64,000 nt of DNA, from contig CAJUPP010000008.1 in the NCBI GenBank assembly GCA_910588325.1, forward strand, positions 13,973 to 77,972, in the 5' to 3' direction. A program made the position numbers and the translations under genes. This document shows, piece after piece, positions 1-7,770 of the stretch (the first letter of the stretch is position 1; the number at the start of each line of letters is the position of its first letter). The stretch is from an uncultured Hungatella sp. GTDB taxonomy: Bacteria; Bacillota; Clostridia; Lachnospirales; Lachnospiraceae. A model generated the notes under the pieces. The model was not told the origin of the DNA. It did not search any database and saw only the letters and a list, made by a program, of their open reading frames with translations.

Positions 1-1
1 T

Positions 2-262
2 TTTGTCGGCAACAACGGGGCGGGCCAGTATCTGATCTTCGCAGAGTCCATGGACAGGGAACAGGTGACTGCCGCCCTGTTCCAGATAGGTATCGTGCTG
101 AACGAGAGAGCCCAGGAACGGGGCTACCGCATGGATGTGAAAAACGGATTTGCCTGCGGGGAGGAGGAGCAGTGCTTCTATATCCGGGAGCTGTTGTCCA
201 TTGCCATGAAGCGGGCAGGGGATGGGCATGCCTCTGACAAAGAGGAAAAGACGGTGGCTTAG
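2..262 (+). CDS. C-terminal fragment of a degenerate GGDEF-like protein (start outside window)
   Basis: The frame is open from base 2 and ends at a TAG at 260-262, so only about 86 residues are visible. The visible part begins FVGNNGAGQYLIF, which resembles the strand-turn-strand around the GGDEF signature, and ends in an IRELLSIAMKRA helix like the last helix of diguanylate cyclase domains. The signature itself is not intact (NNGAGQY instead of GGDEF), so catalysis is unlikely; a sensory or scaffold role is possible. It overlaps the next gene (Wzy) by 41 bases, which indicates translational coupling with the polysaccharide cluster. The family assignment rests on weak resemblance only. Confidence 0.5.
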   Translation, partial: FVGNNGAGQYLIFAESMDREQVTAALFQIGIVLNERAQERGYRMDVKNGFACGEEEQCFYIRELLSIAMKRAGDGHASDKEEKTVA

Positions 263-1580
263 GAAAAACAGGAGGATAAAGGGATTGATCTCGATTATAT
301 ACATGTTGCTGGCAACTGCCATGTTTTTTCTCCAGGACACCTATTTTGTGGTGGCCGGCGTGGAGCTTAGCCTTAAAAATCCCTGCGGGCTGGCGATTCT
401 TTTCCTGGCCTTAATAAATCTTATAGCGACGGTGCGGCTGGACCGCCTGTTTCTCCTGATCCGCCACACGGCGGTTCAGGCGCTGCCTTTTTTGATTCCG
501 CTGGTCTTTTCCGCCGCAATCTGGGTGGGTACCAGGGCGGAGAATGTGGCGGTTATAAACGGCATTTCCATGATTTTTCCCCAGCTTCTGTCGGTTCTGG
601 TGGCTGCCGCTACCTTGTACCTTTTTGGAGAAAAGGGAATCTGGTACTGTCTGGGAGCCATGTGCGCCGCAAATTTTATCAGCGTTCTGGTGGTCATTTA
701 TACAGGAGGGCTTGGTTCATTTCTCCAGGAATTTTATACTCTTATAGTTACTTTTAGCAGAGAGACCGGCCCTTTGATGACGCGGCTGGAAACTCATGAT
801 CTGACCTTTGCCTTCGGCCCTTTCCTTATTTATCTTCTGCTTCACTGGAAGGCATCCTCTTATCGCTGGCTCTGGCTGCTGCTTGTGTCCTTCTTTTTTC
901 TGGTGGGGCTGAAGCGGATCGCATTTCCGGCCTTAGCCCTGGGGGTTGCGGCAGCACTTCTTTTAAGGAAGCTTCCTTCAAAAGCCTCCAGGCAGACGGC
1001 CATGTGTGCAGCCGTGGCCATGATGGCAGTCAGCTTTCTTTATATTGCAGGAATTCACAATGGCCTTTTTGAATATCTGGAGGCCCATGGACTGGACACC
1101 AAAGGGCGGATCCGGCTGTTTGCCAATGCGGCGCCTTACTATGAGATCAGCTTTACCTACACAGGCCTGGGAACCGGGTTTGAGCGTATGGTGGAGTGGA
1201 TGTCAGGGGCTGTACAGACAGTTCCCCTCCGTTCCCAGACTCAGATTCACAACGATTTCCTCCGCATGTATCTGAACATCGGATTTTTTGGGTACTGGGT
1301 CTGGCTCTGGAGCTGGCTGCCTGCCCGGCTGGGCTACTGGTCCCGTCAGGGAGGAAAGGACGGGGGATGTCTTTTCCTGGGCATCTGTGTCTACTGCTTC
1401 GTCCTTTACGCCACGGACAACACAATCTATTATCCCTATACCATAGTTGCCTGTACCCTGATTCCCATGGCCTGCGGTTTTGATGTCCAGGCAAAAGACG
1501 CGCTTGCAAGACGCTGTGCCCAGTGGAGCGGCGGGGAGGAAAGGGAGGCCGGCCAGGATAGAGCCGGCATTGAAAAGTGA
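222..1580 (+). CDS. O-antigen/EPS polymerase-like membrane protein (Wzy type)
   Basis: A 452-residue protein with about ten to twelve hydrophobic membrane segments and a short basic N-terminus (KRKRRWLRKNRR). Near residue 343 it carries HNDFLRMYLNIGFFGY, the His-Asn-Asp plus aromatic helix pattern seen in the large loop and following helix of O-antigen ligase/polymerase proteins. Wzy proteins polymerise lipid-linked repeat units at the outer face of the membrane. The start at 222 overlaps the upstream gene; the second ATG at 228 is equally possible. Neighbouring glycosyltransferases and a Wzx-like flippase support the role. Sequence conservation in this family is low, so the substrate cannot be stated. 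Confidence 0.75.
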   Translation: MGMPLTKRKRRWLRKNRRIKGLISIIYMLLATAMFFLQDTYFVVAGVELSLKNPCGLAILFLALINLIATVRLDRLFLLIRHTAVQALPFLIPLVFSAAIWVGTRAENVAVINGISMIFPQLLSVLVAAATLYLFGEKGIWYCLGAMCAANFISVLVVIYTGGLGSFLQEFYTLIVTFSRETGPLMTRLETHDLTFAFGPFLIYLLLHWKASSYRWLWLLLVSFFFLVGLKRIAFPALALGVAAALLLRKLPSKASRQTAMCAAVAMMAVSFLYIAGIHNGLFEYLEAHGLDTKGRIRLFANAAPYYEISFTYTGLGTGFERMVEWMSGAVQTVPLRSQTQIHNDFLRMYLNIGFFGYWVWLWSWLPARLGYWSRQGGKDGGCLFLGICVYCFVLYATDNTIYYPYTIVACTLIPMACGFDVQAKDALARRCAQWSGGEEREAGQDRAGIEK

Positions 1581-1586
1581 ACAGAC

Positions 1587-2056
1587 ATGAAGCGTAAAAA
1601 AATGCGGATATGCTTTGCGGCATCCTCTGGCGGGCACCTGGCGGAGCTGATGCTTTTGCGCCCTCTGATGGAGTGCTATGACAGCTTTCTGGTTACGGAG
1701 AAGACATCTTACAAGATTGACGCGCAGGATATGCGCTGCTATTTCCTTGCGCAGATCAACCGGCGGGAGCGGTCATTTATTCCCAGGCTTATAGTCAATA
1801 CGTTTCGCTCCTTAAAAATCTATATGGCGGAGCGGCCGGATGTGGTGGTCTGCACAGGAGTACTGGCGACCGTGCCTCTGTGTCTCATTTGCAAGCTGTT
1901 TGGGAAAAACTGATCTATATCGAATCCTTTGCCAAGGTGAAGAGTCCTACCATGACAGGGAAACTGCTGTATCCCTTTGCGGATCGGTTTTATATCCAGT
2001 GGCAGGAGCTGCTGGCGTTTTATCCAAAGGCCATATGGGTAGGCGGTATTTATTGA
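1587..2056 (+). pseudogene. Alg14/PssD-like glycosyltransferase subunit, frameshifted
   Basis: The N-terminal part (MKRKKMRICFAASSGGHLAEL) has the SSGGHL nucleotide-binding-fold loop of Alg14/PssD/Cps14F proteins, the membrane-anchoring half of a two-subunit UDP-sugar transferase. The frame stops at a TGA at 1911-1913, after 108 residues. The minus-one frame continues directly with LIYIESFAKVKSPTMTGK and ends GGIY at a TGA at 2054-2056, which is the expected family C-terminus. One base is missing in an A5 run (1905-1909) after GGG; restoring it gives 156 residues, the usual length. Options are a real inactivating indel, a phase-variable or slippery run (GGGAAAAAC), or a sequencing error. The partner Alg13-like subunit follows 10 bases later. 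Confidence 0.8.
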
Positions 2057-2066
2057 GGAGGGCCAT

Positions 2067-2543
2067 ATGATATTTGTGACAGTGGGGTCTCAGAAGTTTC
2101 CTTTTGATCGTCTTATAAAGAAGGTGGATCAGATGATTGGGGCTGGCCTTATAAAAGAGGAGGTTTTTATCCAGACCGGAACCAGTGGGTATGTTCCTGC
2201 CTGCCCCCACCAGGCATTCTGCGGACAGGAACAATTCGCAGGACTGATGAAATCTTGTGATATCCTTATTACCCACGGCGGCGCAGGTACTATGGCAGGC
2301 GCCGTGAAGCAGGGGAAAAAGGTGGTCGCGGTCCCGCGTCTGGCCCGGTACGGGGAGCATGTGGACGACCATCAGACAGAGCTGGCGATGCAGCTTCACC
2401 AGATGCATCTGCTTCGGGCCTGTCTGGATGTGGAACAGCTGCCTGACAGTCTTAAGGGCCTGAAAAGCCATGGCTTTGACAGTTTTCACTCCAACACCGG
2501 GAACTTCCTGGCTTCTCTGGATGCATACATCCGTACGCTGTAA
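2067..2543 (+). CDS. Alg13/PssE-like glycosyltransferase catalytic subunit
   Basis: A 158-residue single-domain protein matching the C-terminal half of GT-B family 28 enzymes. It starts MIFVTVGSQKFPFDRL, the typical opening of PssE/Cps14G/EpsF proteins, and has ITHGGAGT near residues 68-75, the UDP-sugar-binding loop. Such proteins work as a heterodimer with an Alg14-like membrane anchor, here the frameshifted gene just upstream. The start ATG at 2067 follows GAGGAGG with suitable spacing. The likely role is adding the second sugar to the lipid-linked repeat unit of the polysaccharide; the sugar is not predictable. Confidence 0.88.
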   Translation: MIFVTVGSQKFPFDRLIKKVDQMIGAGLIKEEVFIQTGTSGYVPACPHQAFCGQEQFAGLMKSCDILITHGGAGTMAGAVKQGKKVVAVPRLARYGEHVDDHQTELAMQLHQMHLLRACLDVEQLPDSLKGLKSHGFDSFHSNTGNFLASLDAYIRTL

Positions 2544-2556
2544 GCAGGAGGACAGT

Positions 2557-3627
2557 ATGAAAATATTGGAGAACGGTCCCAGTGAAATACATGCCCGGGG
2601 CGGGATGGTCCAGGTTATCCGGGATATCCGGGAGAGTGGCAGGCTGGGGCAGGAGTTTGAGATTGACAGCTTTCCTTCCTATATAGATGGAAGGCTGCCG
2701 GTGCGGCTTTTGTATTCTGTCTGCGGATACCTTCGGTTTCTTTTGTGTTACCGCAAGTATGATCTGTTTCACATCCATACGGCAGAGCGGGGCAGCACCT
2801 TCCGCAAGAATCTTTACCTGCGCACGGTGAAGAGGGCCGGAAAAAAGGCGGTCATCCATGTACACGGCGCGGAGTATCTGGCCTTTTATGACAGTCTGGG
2901 CGGCCGGAGGAAAGGGATCGTGGACGGATTCTTTGGCCGGGCGGATTTGGTGCTGGCCCTGTCTGACGGCTGGAAGCGGGAGCTGGAGGGCAGGTTTTCC
3001 ATGAAGGCCTGCCGGACCCTGTATAACGGTGTGGATACGGAGAAGCTGCGGCCGGCAGTCTCGGAACCGGAAGGGCGCCGGAACGTATTTCTGATGCTGG
3101 GCAGGCTGGGGGAACGGAAGGGAACGTATGACCTTATAGACGCCATGGAGCTGGCAGTACGGCAGAACCCTGAGCTGGGGCTCTGTCTGGCAGGAGACGG
3201 CGAGGTGGAGAAGGTCCGGGCCCTGGTAAAGGAAAAGGGGCTGGATAAGAATATTTCGGTACCGGGGTGGATAGATGAGGATGAAAAGCTGAGGTACCTG
3301 AAGGATGCGGCCACAGTGGTTCTGCCATCTTACCACGAAGGGCTGCCTGTGGCGATTCTGGAGGGGATGGCGGCAGGCAAGGCTATTATCAGCACTGTTG
3401 TGGGTGCGATCCCGGAAGTGGTGGGAGAGGAAAACGGTATTCTGGTAAAGCCAGGGGACGTGCCTGCCCTGGCGGAGGCTTTGCTGCGGTGCAGCAGGGA
3501 CACAGAAGGGCTTAGAAATATGGGGGAAAGGAATCGGGAAAAGGCAGAGCAAAGGTTTGGCATCCGGCGGATACACAGACAGCTGGCCGGGTATTACAGA
3601 CAGGTCATGGAAAAGGAGGATGTCTGA
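2557..3627 (+). CDS. Glycosyltransferase family 4 (GT-B)
   Basis: The start at 2557 is chosen because AGGAGG lies at 2546-2551; a longer reading frame into the upstream gene has no ribosome site. The 356-residue product has a GT4 N-domain with HIHTAERGSTFRK and a C-domain with LMLGRLGERKGTYDLIDA. The acidic EX7E motif is in SYHEGLPVAILEGMAAGK near residue 260, which contacts the nucleotide sugar. It probably transfers a sugar from a nucleotide donor in the cytoplasmic assembly of the repeat unit. It lies between the Alg13-like subunit and two GT2 enzymes in one operon. Confidence 0.9.
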   Translation: MKILENGPSEIHARGGMVQVIRDIRESGRLGQEFEIDSFPSYIDGRLPVRLLYSVCGYLRFLLCYRKYDLFHIHTAERGSTFRKNLYLRTVKRAGKKAVIHVHGAEYLAFYDSLGGRRKGIVDGFFGRADLVLALSDGWKRELEGRFSMKACRTLYNGVDTEKLRPAVSEPEGRRNVFLMLGRLGERKGTYDLIDAMELAVRQNPELGLCLAGDGEVEKVRALVKEKGLDKNISVPGWIDEDEKLRYLKDAATVVLPSYHEGLPVAILEGMAAGKAIISTVVGAIPEVVGEENGILVKPGDVPALAEALLRCSRDTEGLRNMGERNREKAEQRFGIRRIHRQLAGYYRQVMEKEDV

Positions 3628-3628
3628 A

Positions 3629-4645
3629 ATGGAGCGGGAAAGGCCTTTGATCAGCGTGATCGTGCCGGTATATAATGTGGAGGACTATTTGGAGAGGTGT
3701 CTGGATTCCCTTCTTATGCAGACTTATCCCAAGGTAGAGATACTCCTTGTGGACGATGCCTCCCGGGATAAAAGCGCTTCTATATGTGATGCATATGCGG
3801 CCAGAAACCAATGGGTACAGGTTGTCCATTTACCGAAAAACAGGGGGCCGTCGGCGGCCAGAAACCAGGGAATCCTCCAGGCACAGGGGGAGTACATCTC
3901 TTTTGTAGATGCTGACGATCAGGTGGAGAAGGAGCTTCTGGAAAAGCTGTACAAAAGCCTGACAGAGGCGGGAGCGCAGATTAGCGCCTGCGGGGCCGAC
4001 GGTATTGAGCTAAAAGAGGGCCCTGCCGCTGTCTATGGCCAAAGGGAGGCTGTCTGTTGTCTGGCCCGGGGGTTCCCCTTTAACCTTGTACCCTGGGGGA
4101 AGCTATACTGCGCCAGGCTGGTGAAAGAGAATCTTTTTAGAGAGGATATTTTTTACAGCGAGGATCTGCTGTTTTTATATTCTGTTCTGAAACAGGTCAG
4201 CCGGGTCAGTTACCGGCCGGACATTCTCTATCACTACACCAGGAGGGAGGGCAGCCAGATGCACAGCGGCGCCAGTGAGCGGAAGCTTACGGCTTTTATG
4301 GCCCAGGATTTTGTCTGCAGGGAGGCTGAAATGTATTTTCCGGAGGCTGCAGAGGATTTTCACCTTCTGGCCCTGGAGGCCAACCGCTGCCTGGCTGTGC
4401 TGACTGTGAAAGAGGGAGGAGAGGATGTCAGGACCCTTGCATACCTGAAGCGGATTCAGGAGAATACCCGGCAGCATTTCAGCTTTGGGATTCTGGCCCG
4501 CATCCCCAGAAAGAGGGACAGGGCGGCGCTGCTGGCTCTGTGTGCCAGCCCAAGGGGATTTTGGGCGGCAGCGGCGGCATTTACCTGGATGAAAGGATTG
4601 GGAGGCTGGCTGAGATGGAAGAGCAAAGACCGCAAATCAGCGTGA
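3629..4645 (+). CDS. Glycosyltransferase family 2 (first tandem copy)
   Basis: The ATG at 3629 has AGGAGG at 3614-3619, nine bases away; the in-frame ATG at 3620 is too close to that site. The product has 338 residues. The GT-A domain starts with ISVIVPVYNVEDYLERCL, followed by VDDAS near residue 42 and DADDQ near residue 94, the nucleotide-binding and DXD metal motifs. The C-terminal third is helical and shows no membrane segment. It is about half identical by eye to the next gene over the first 110 residues, so the two arose by tandem duplication. It is coupled to its neighbours by tiny gaps or overlaps. Confidence 0.9.
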   Translation: MERERPLISVIVPVYNVEDYLERCLDSLLMQTYPKVEILLVDDASRDKSASICDAYAARNQWVQVVHLPKNRGPSAARNQGILQAQGEYISFVDADDQVEKELLEKLYKSLTEAGAQISACGADGIELKEGPAAVYGQREAVCCLARGFPFNLVPWGKLYCARLVKENLFREDIFYSEDLLFLYSVLKQVSRVSYRPDILYHYTRREGSQMHSGASERKLTAFMAQDFVCREAEMYFPEAAEDFHLLALEANRCLAVLTVKEGGEDVRTLAYLKRIQENTRQHFSFGILARIPRKRDRAALLALCASPRGFWAAAAAFTWMKGLGGWLRWKSKDRKSA

Positions 4646-5604
4646 TTGTACCAGTGTACAATGTAGAGGAATATGTGGAAAAATGTCTGGCTTCCGTGGC
4701 GGTCCAGACCTACCCTGCCATAGAGGTACTGGTGGTGGACGATGCCTCCACGGATGGCAGCGGCAGTATCTGTGATGCCTGGGCGGCCGGGGACAGACGG
4801 TTCCGGATCATACACCTTACAGAGAATCAGGGGCTTTCCGCCGCCAGAAACCAGGGAATCCGGCAGGCTTCAGGGGCTTATATAGCTTTTGTGGATTCTG
4901 ACGATTATGTGGAGCCTGGCTTTTTGGATGTTCTGTACCGTGAGCTGACAGAAAAGCACGTGGATGTGAGTATCTGCGGAAATCAGGGACAGCATCTGAT
5001 AAACGGCCCTGCCCAGGTGCTTTCTCTAGGGGAAGCGGCTCTTTGCCTGGCCCGGCGTTCTCCTTTTCTCTGGAACGCTTGGGGGAAGCTTTTTCCGGCA
5101 GACCTGGTGAAGGAGATTCTCTTTGACAGGCAAATCCGCTGTGGGGAAGACATTTTATTTTTTTACCAGATTTTAAAGCGGGTCAGGCGATTGGCCTATG
5201 TGCCGGATACGCTTTACCACTATGTTTACCGGCAGGGAAGCCTGATCAATGACGGTGTGACAGAGAAGCGCTGCAAGGTGCTTTCTGTCCTGGACAGGGT
5301 TTGCGAGGACGGGGCCGCCAACTTTCCGGAAGGGGAGGTCTGTTTCCGCCAGGCAGCCATGGATACGGCTGCCCGCCTGGCTATGGAGGCGATTAAGGAG
5401 GGCGCAGACGGGAACGTTCAGGACTATCTGAAGCGGTTTCGGGATGCGGTGCGCCGCCATGTCAGCCTTAAGGCGCTGGCTCTCTGTCCGGATATAAAGA
5501 CCCTGGCGGCGGAGCTGGCTCTCTGGGCGGGAGTACCGTTTTTTAAAGTGCTGGCAGCCGCTTACCGTGTTATAAAGCCTACAGGCAAAAACAGGACGGG
5601 GTGA
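4615..5604 (+). CDS. Glycosyltransferase family 2 (second tandem copy)
   Basis: The start at 4615 lies inside the 3' end of the preceding gene (31-base overlap), with GGGAGG about ten bases upstream. The 329-residue product begins MEEQRPQISVIVPVYNVEEY and has VDDASTDGS near residue 42 and DSDDYVE near residue 94, so the GT-A catalytic core is intact. Strong resemblance to the upstream GT2, including the RNQGI and SAARNQG region, shows tandem duplication and divergence. The two probably add successive, perhaps different, sugars of the repeat unit. Confidence 0.9.
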   Translation: MEEQRPQISVIVPVYNVEEYVEKCLASVAVQTYPAIEVLVVDDASTDGSGSICDAWAAGDRRFRIIHLTENQGLSAARNQGIRQASGAYIAFVDSDDYVEPGFLDVLYRELTEKHVDVSICGNQGQHLINGPAQVLSLGEAALCLARRSPFLWNAWGKLFPADLVKEILFDRQIRCGEDILFFYQILKRVRRLAYVPDTLYHYVYRQGSLINDGVTEKRCKVLSVLDRVCEDGAANFPEGEVCFRQAAMDTAARLAMEAIKEGADGNVQDYLKRFRDAVRRHVSLKALALCPDIKTLAAELALWAGVPFFKVLAAAYRVIKPTGKNRTG

Positions 5605-5613
5605 CGAGAACCA

Positions 5614-7146
5614 ATGGACAGAGCAGAGCCTATGAAGAAAAATTTGAAATTTGCCATGGCCGGAGAGCTTCTTCTGGCTGCGGTGAAATTGTTGTCCCGC
5701 CGGGTGTTTGTTGTCCTGATGGGGAAGGAATATCTGGGGCTTAACGGGCTTTTTACGGATGTGCTTTCTATGCTCTCTCTGGCGGAGCTGGGGTTTGGCG
5801 TCTCTGTCACCTACAGTCTCTACCGCCCTGTGGCCTGCGGGGACAGGGAGATGATCAAATCCCTGATGGGGCTTTACCGCCGGTTTTACCGGGGGGTAGG
5901 GCTGGAGGTTTTCGGATTGGGCTTGTGCCTGATCCCTTTTTTGGGTTTTTTTGTGAAGGAGATGCCAGGAGACATTCCACATATCCCTTTTTTCTATGTA
6001 CTGAATCTGGCAAATACCAGCATATCCTATTTTTTTTCCTATAAGTCCACCCTCCTTTTTGTGTATCAAAAGAAATACATAGAGACCGGGATCCGGGCCG
6101 CCGTGTCGCTGGCTGCTGCCGGGGCGCAGATGGCGGTGCTGTATCTGACCGGGAATTACTTGTATTATCTGTACCTTGCCATAGCAGCCACGGTGGTACA
6201 GAATCTTGCCGTCACGGTGAAGGCAAACCGGATGTTTCCCTACCTGCGGGAGAAGAATATCTGCCCCCTGCCTGGGGAGGTATTAAAAGAAATCGGCCGC
6301 AACGTAAGGGCCATGGTGCTTCACCGGATCGGGGCCGTGGCTGTTTTTAATACGGATAATCTGCTGATCTCCCGGTTTGCAGGGCTGGCGGCGGCAGGGC
6401 TGTACTCCAACTATATGATGATTCGGGGATTTCTGAACATTGTAGTCAATGCGGTGTTTGACGCCATCACGCCTGCCCTGGGGAATCTGACTGCCACGGA
6501 GACAGAGGAAGGGCAGAGGAAGGCTTTCCGCTGCCTGTTCTTTTTCTCCGCATGGCTTTTTGGGTGGATGAGCATCTGCCTGTTTTGTCTCTATGACCCT
6601 TTTATCAACATATGGCTTGGGGAAGGGTATCTGCTGTCCAAACCGGCGGTGTTTTTGATCGTCTTGAATTTCTATGTAAACGGCATGCGCAATCCGGTGA
6701 ACAATACCAAAGGGGTTCTGGGGCTTTTCTGGGATGATCGGTATAAGTCTATTGCCGAAGCGGTTTGTAATCTGGTGGTTTCCGTGGTGCTGGCCCGGAG
6801 ACTGGGGATTGAGGGCGTTGTGGCCGGAACCCTTCTCAGCACCCTGGCTTTCCCGTTCTGGTGTGAGCCTTTTGTCCTTTGCCGCCGGGGGCTGCATATG
6901 CCTGTGGGCCCCTATTTTGTAAGGTATGGGATGCATCTGACAGTTGCTGCGGCTGCCGGGATACCAACATGGATTCTGTGTGGTCCGACAGGCGGCGGCG
7001 CTGCCGGTTTTCTATTGAAAATTTTCATCTGTGCTGTGATTCCCAATCTGATTTTTTTGTGCTTATACCGACGGACTAAGGAGTTTGTGTTTTTTAAAGA
7101 CGGGGTAAAGCGTATGGTACAAAGGGGTGGGAAATTTCATATCTGA
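5614..7146 (+). CDS. Wzx-type polysaccharide flippase (MOP superfamily)
   Basis: A 510-residue integral membrane protein with about 12 to 14 hydrophobic segments. The N-terminal region has the LLLAAVKLLSRRVFVVLMGKEYLGLNGLF pattern, split here as the first helices, common to oligosaccharide flippases of Gram-positive capsule and EPS clusters. It would move the lipid-linked repeat unit outward for Wzy. Two starts are possible, 5614 and 5632; neither has a strong ribosome site and the first is given. It is the last gene of the polysaccharide operon, followed by an intrinsic terminator 24 bases on. Confidence 0.85.
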   Translation: MDRAEPMKKNLKFAMAGELLLAAVKLLSRRVFVVLMGKEYLGLNGLFTDVLSMLSLAELGFGVSVTYSLYRPVACGDREMIKSLMGLYRRFYRGVGLEVFGLGLCLIPFLGFFVKEMPGDIPHIPFFYVLNLANTSISYFFSYKSTLLFVYQKKYIETGIRAAVSLAAAGAQMAVLYLTGNYLYYLYLAIAATVVQNLAVTVKANRMFPYLREKNICPLPGEVLKEIGRNVRAMVLHRIGAVAVFNTDNLLISRFAGLAAAGLYSNYMMIRGFLNIVVNAVFDAITPALGNLTATETEEGQRKAFRCLFFFSAWLFGWMSICLFCLYDPFINIWLGEGYLLSKPAVFLIVLNFYVNGMRNPVNNTKGVLGLFWDDRYKSIAEAVCNLVVSVVLARRLGIEGVVAGTLLSTLAFPFWCEPFVLCRRGLHMPVGPYFVRYGMHLTVAAAAGIPTWILCGPTGGGAAGFLLKIFICAVIPNLIFLCLYRRTKEFVFFKDGVKRMVQRGGKFHI

Positions 7147-7164
7147 AAACAAATTGCTTTAAAC

Positions 7165-7192
7165 AAAAAAGCACCGTTTCCGGTGCCTTTTG
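7165..7192 (+). terminator. Intrinsic terminator of the polysaccharide operon
   Basis: GCACCG (7171-7176), a TTTC loop and CGGTGC (7181-7186) form a six-pair GC-rich stem, preceded by an A run and followed by CTTTTGT. It lies right after the Wzx stop codon. Confidence 0.8.
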
Positions 7193-7199
7193 TAACCTC

Positions 7200-7228
7200 T
7201 TGCATTTTTGGTGCAAAGATGTTATAAT
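7200..7228 (+). promoter_or_regulatory. Sigma-A promoter for an antitoxin-like small RNA
   Basis: TTGCAT at 7200-7205, a 17-base spacer, and TATAAT at 7223-7228. No open reading frame of any length follows before the terminator hairpin at 7277-7322, so the product is expected to be a non-coding RNA. Confidence 0.75.
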
Positions 7229-7234
7229 CAGAGT

Positions 7235-7326
7235 ACCAATCAGGAAAGTCCTGATTGCCCTTTCAAATTAGAAAACAAAAATAATTGTCCTCAGCTTGAC
7301 AGGTCGGAGGACAATTATTTTTTGTG
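7235..7326 (+). ncRNA. Candidate type I antitoxin RNA
   Basis: Predicted from a strong promoter (7200-7228) and a strong terminator (7277-7322), about 90 bases apart. The RNA would hold a small hairpin (AATCAGGA/TCCTGATT, 7240-7258), a CCCTTTC stretch (7258-7264), then the terminator stem. It is transcribed toward the small hydrophobic gene on the minus strand and is fully complementary to the last codons and 3' end of its mRNA. CCCTTTC can also pair with the toxin ribosome site GGAAGGG (one G-U). The ends are estimates. Confidence 0.6.
7277..7322. terminator. Bidirectional terminator shared by toxin mRNA and antitoxin RNA
   Basis: A perfect 16-pair inverted repeat: arms 7277-7292 and 7307-7322, loop 14 bases. 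A/T runs at both outer ends let it act on both strands. On the minus strand it covers the toxin stop codon. Confidence 0.85.
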
Positions 7327-7392
7327 ACTATCCAGGTAAGTGAGTGCAGCAAAAACCACTAACAATAAAGTCAGTATTTCCATCGTACTCAT
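7315..7392 (-). CDS. Small hydrophobic holin-like toxin (type I TA candidate)
   Basis: A 25-residue peptide, MSTMEILTLLLVVFAALTYL followed by DSHKK: one short membrane helix and a charged tail. The MST-E-L start, the single helix and the lysine-rich end match the putative holin-like toxin family of Firmicutes type I systems. The ATG at 7390-7392 has an unusually strong ribosome site (GGGGGGTGAG) seven to eight bases upstream. An in-frame longer reading exists but lacks a ribosome site. A sigma-A promoter lies at 7475-7503 and the gene is opposed by a small-RNA promoter. In such systems the peptide damages the membrane and the RNA blocks its synthesis; here this is inference. Confidence 0.7.
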   Translation of the reverse strand: MSTMEILTLLLVVFAALTYLDSHKK

Positions 7393-7474
7393 AAACTCAC
7401 CCCCCCTTCCTGTATGTAACATGAAACAGAAAGGGCAATCCATAACTATCCTCTTGATCCTCTGACTAATACCC

Positions 7475-7503
7475 AGTATAACAAAGTTTCCCCATATTGG
7501 CAA
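7475..7503 (-). promoter_or_regulatory. Sigma-A promoter of the holin-like toxin
   Basis: On the minus strand TTGCCA (7503-7498), 17 bases, TATACT (7480-7475). The mRNA would have a leader of roughly 75 bases. In that leader CCCTTTCTG (complement of 7427-7435) can pair with CAGGAAGGG at the ribosome site (complement of 7404-7412), which would keep translation low. Confidence 0.75.
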
Positions 7504-7617
7504 CGACAAAACCTGTCCGTTTTCCAGTGCAAAAGTGTCAAATCAATACTAAGGTGTCGGAAAAGGCGTTTTTTAGGGTACTTATCTATGGACTAGGGCG
7601 AAACAGCCCAGAGTCAC

Positions 7618-7647
7618 TTGCCAAAATAGGGAGTTTGCGTGTATAAT
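7618..7647 (+). promoter_or_regulatory. Promoter of parE-parC
   Basis: TTGCCA (7618-7623), 18-base spacer, TATAAT (7642-7647). It is the only good sigma-A match upstream of parE. Confidence 0.7.
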
Positions 7648-7770
7648 GTTCACGTAAACGACGCATTGAACACTTGACGACGAGTGTGAAAGCCCACAAA
7701 GTAATTGGAGAGGAGCGGAAAACACCCTGCTTCCCTCTTTCGCAGAAATCACCAAATATGGAGGATCAAC

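Larger units (their letters stand above)
7393..7770. other. Intergenic region between toxin locus and parE
   Basis: It holds the toxin leader and promoter (to 7503), then about 110 bases without a recognisable element, then the parE promoter (7618-7647) and a roughly 120-base parE leader. No riboswitch fold was recognised. The ribosome site GGAGG at 7760-7764 fixes the parE start at 7771. Confidence 0.6.
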
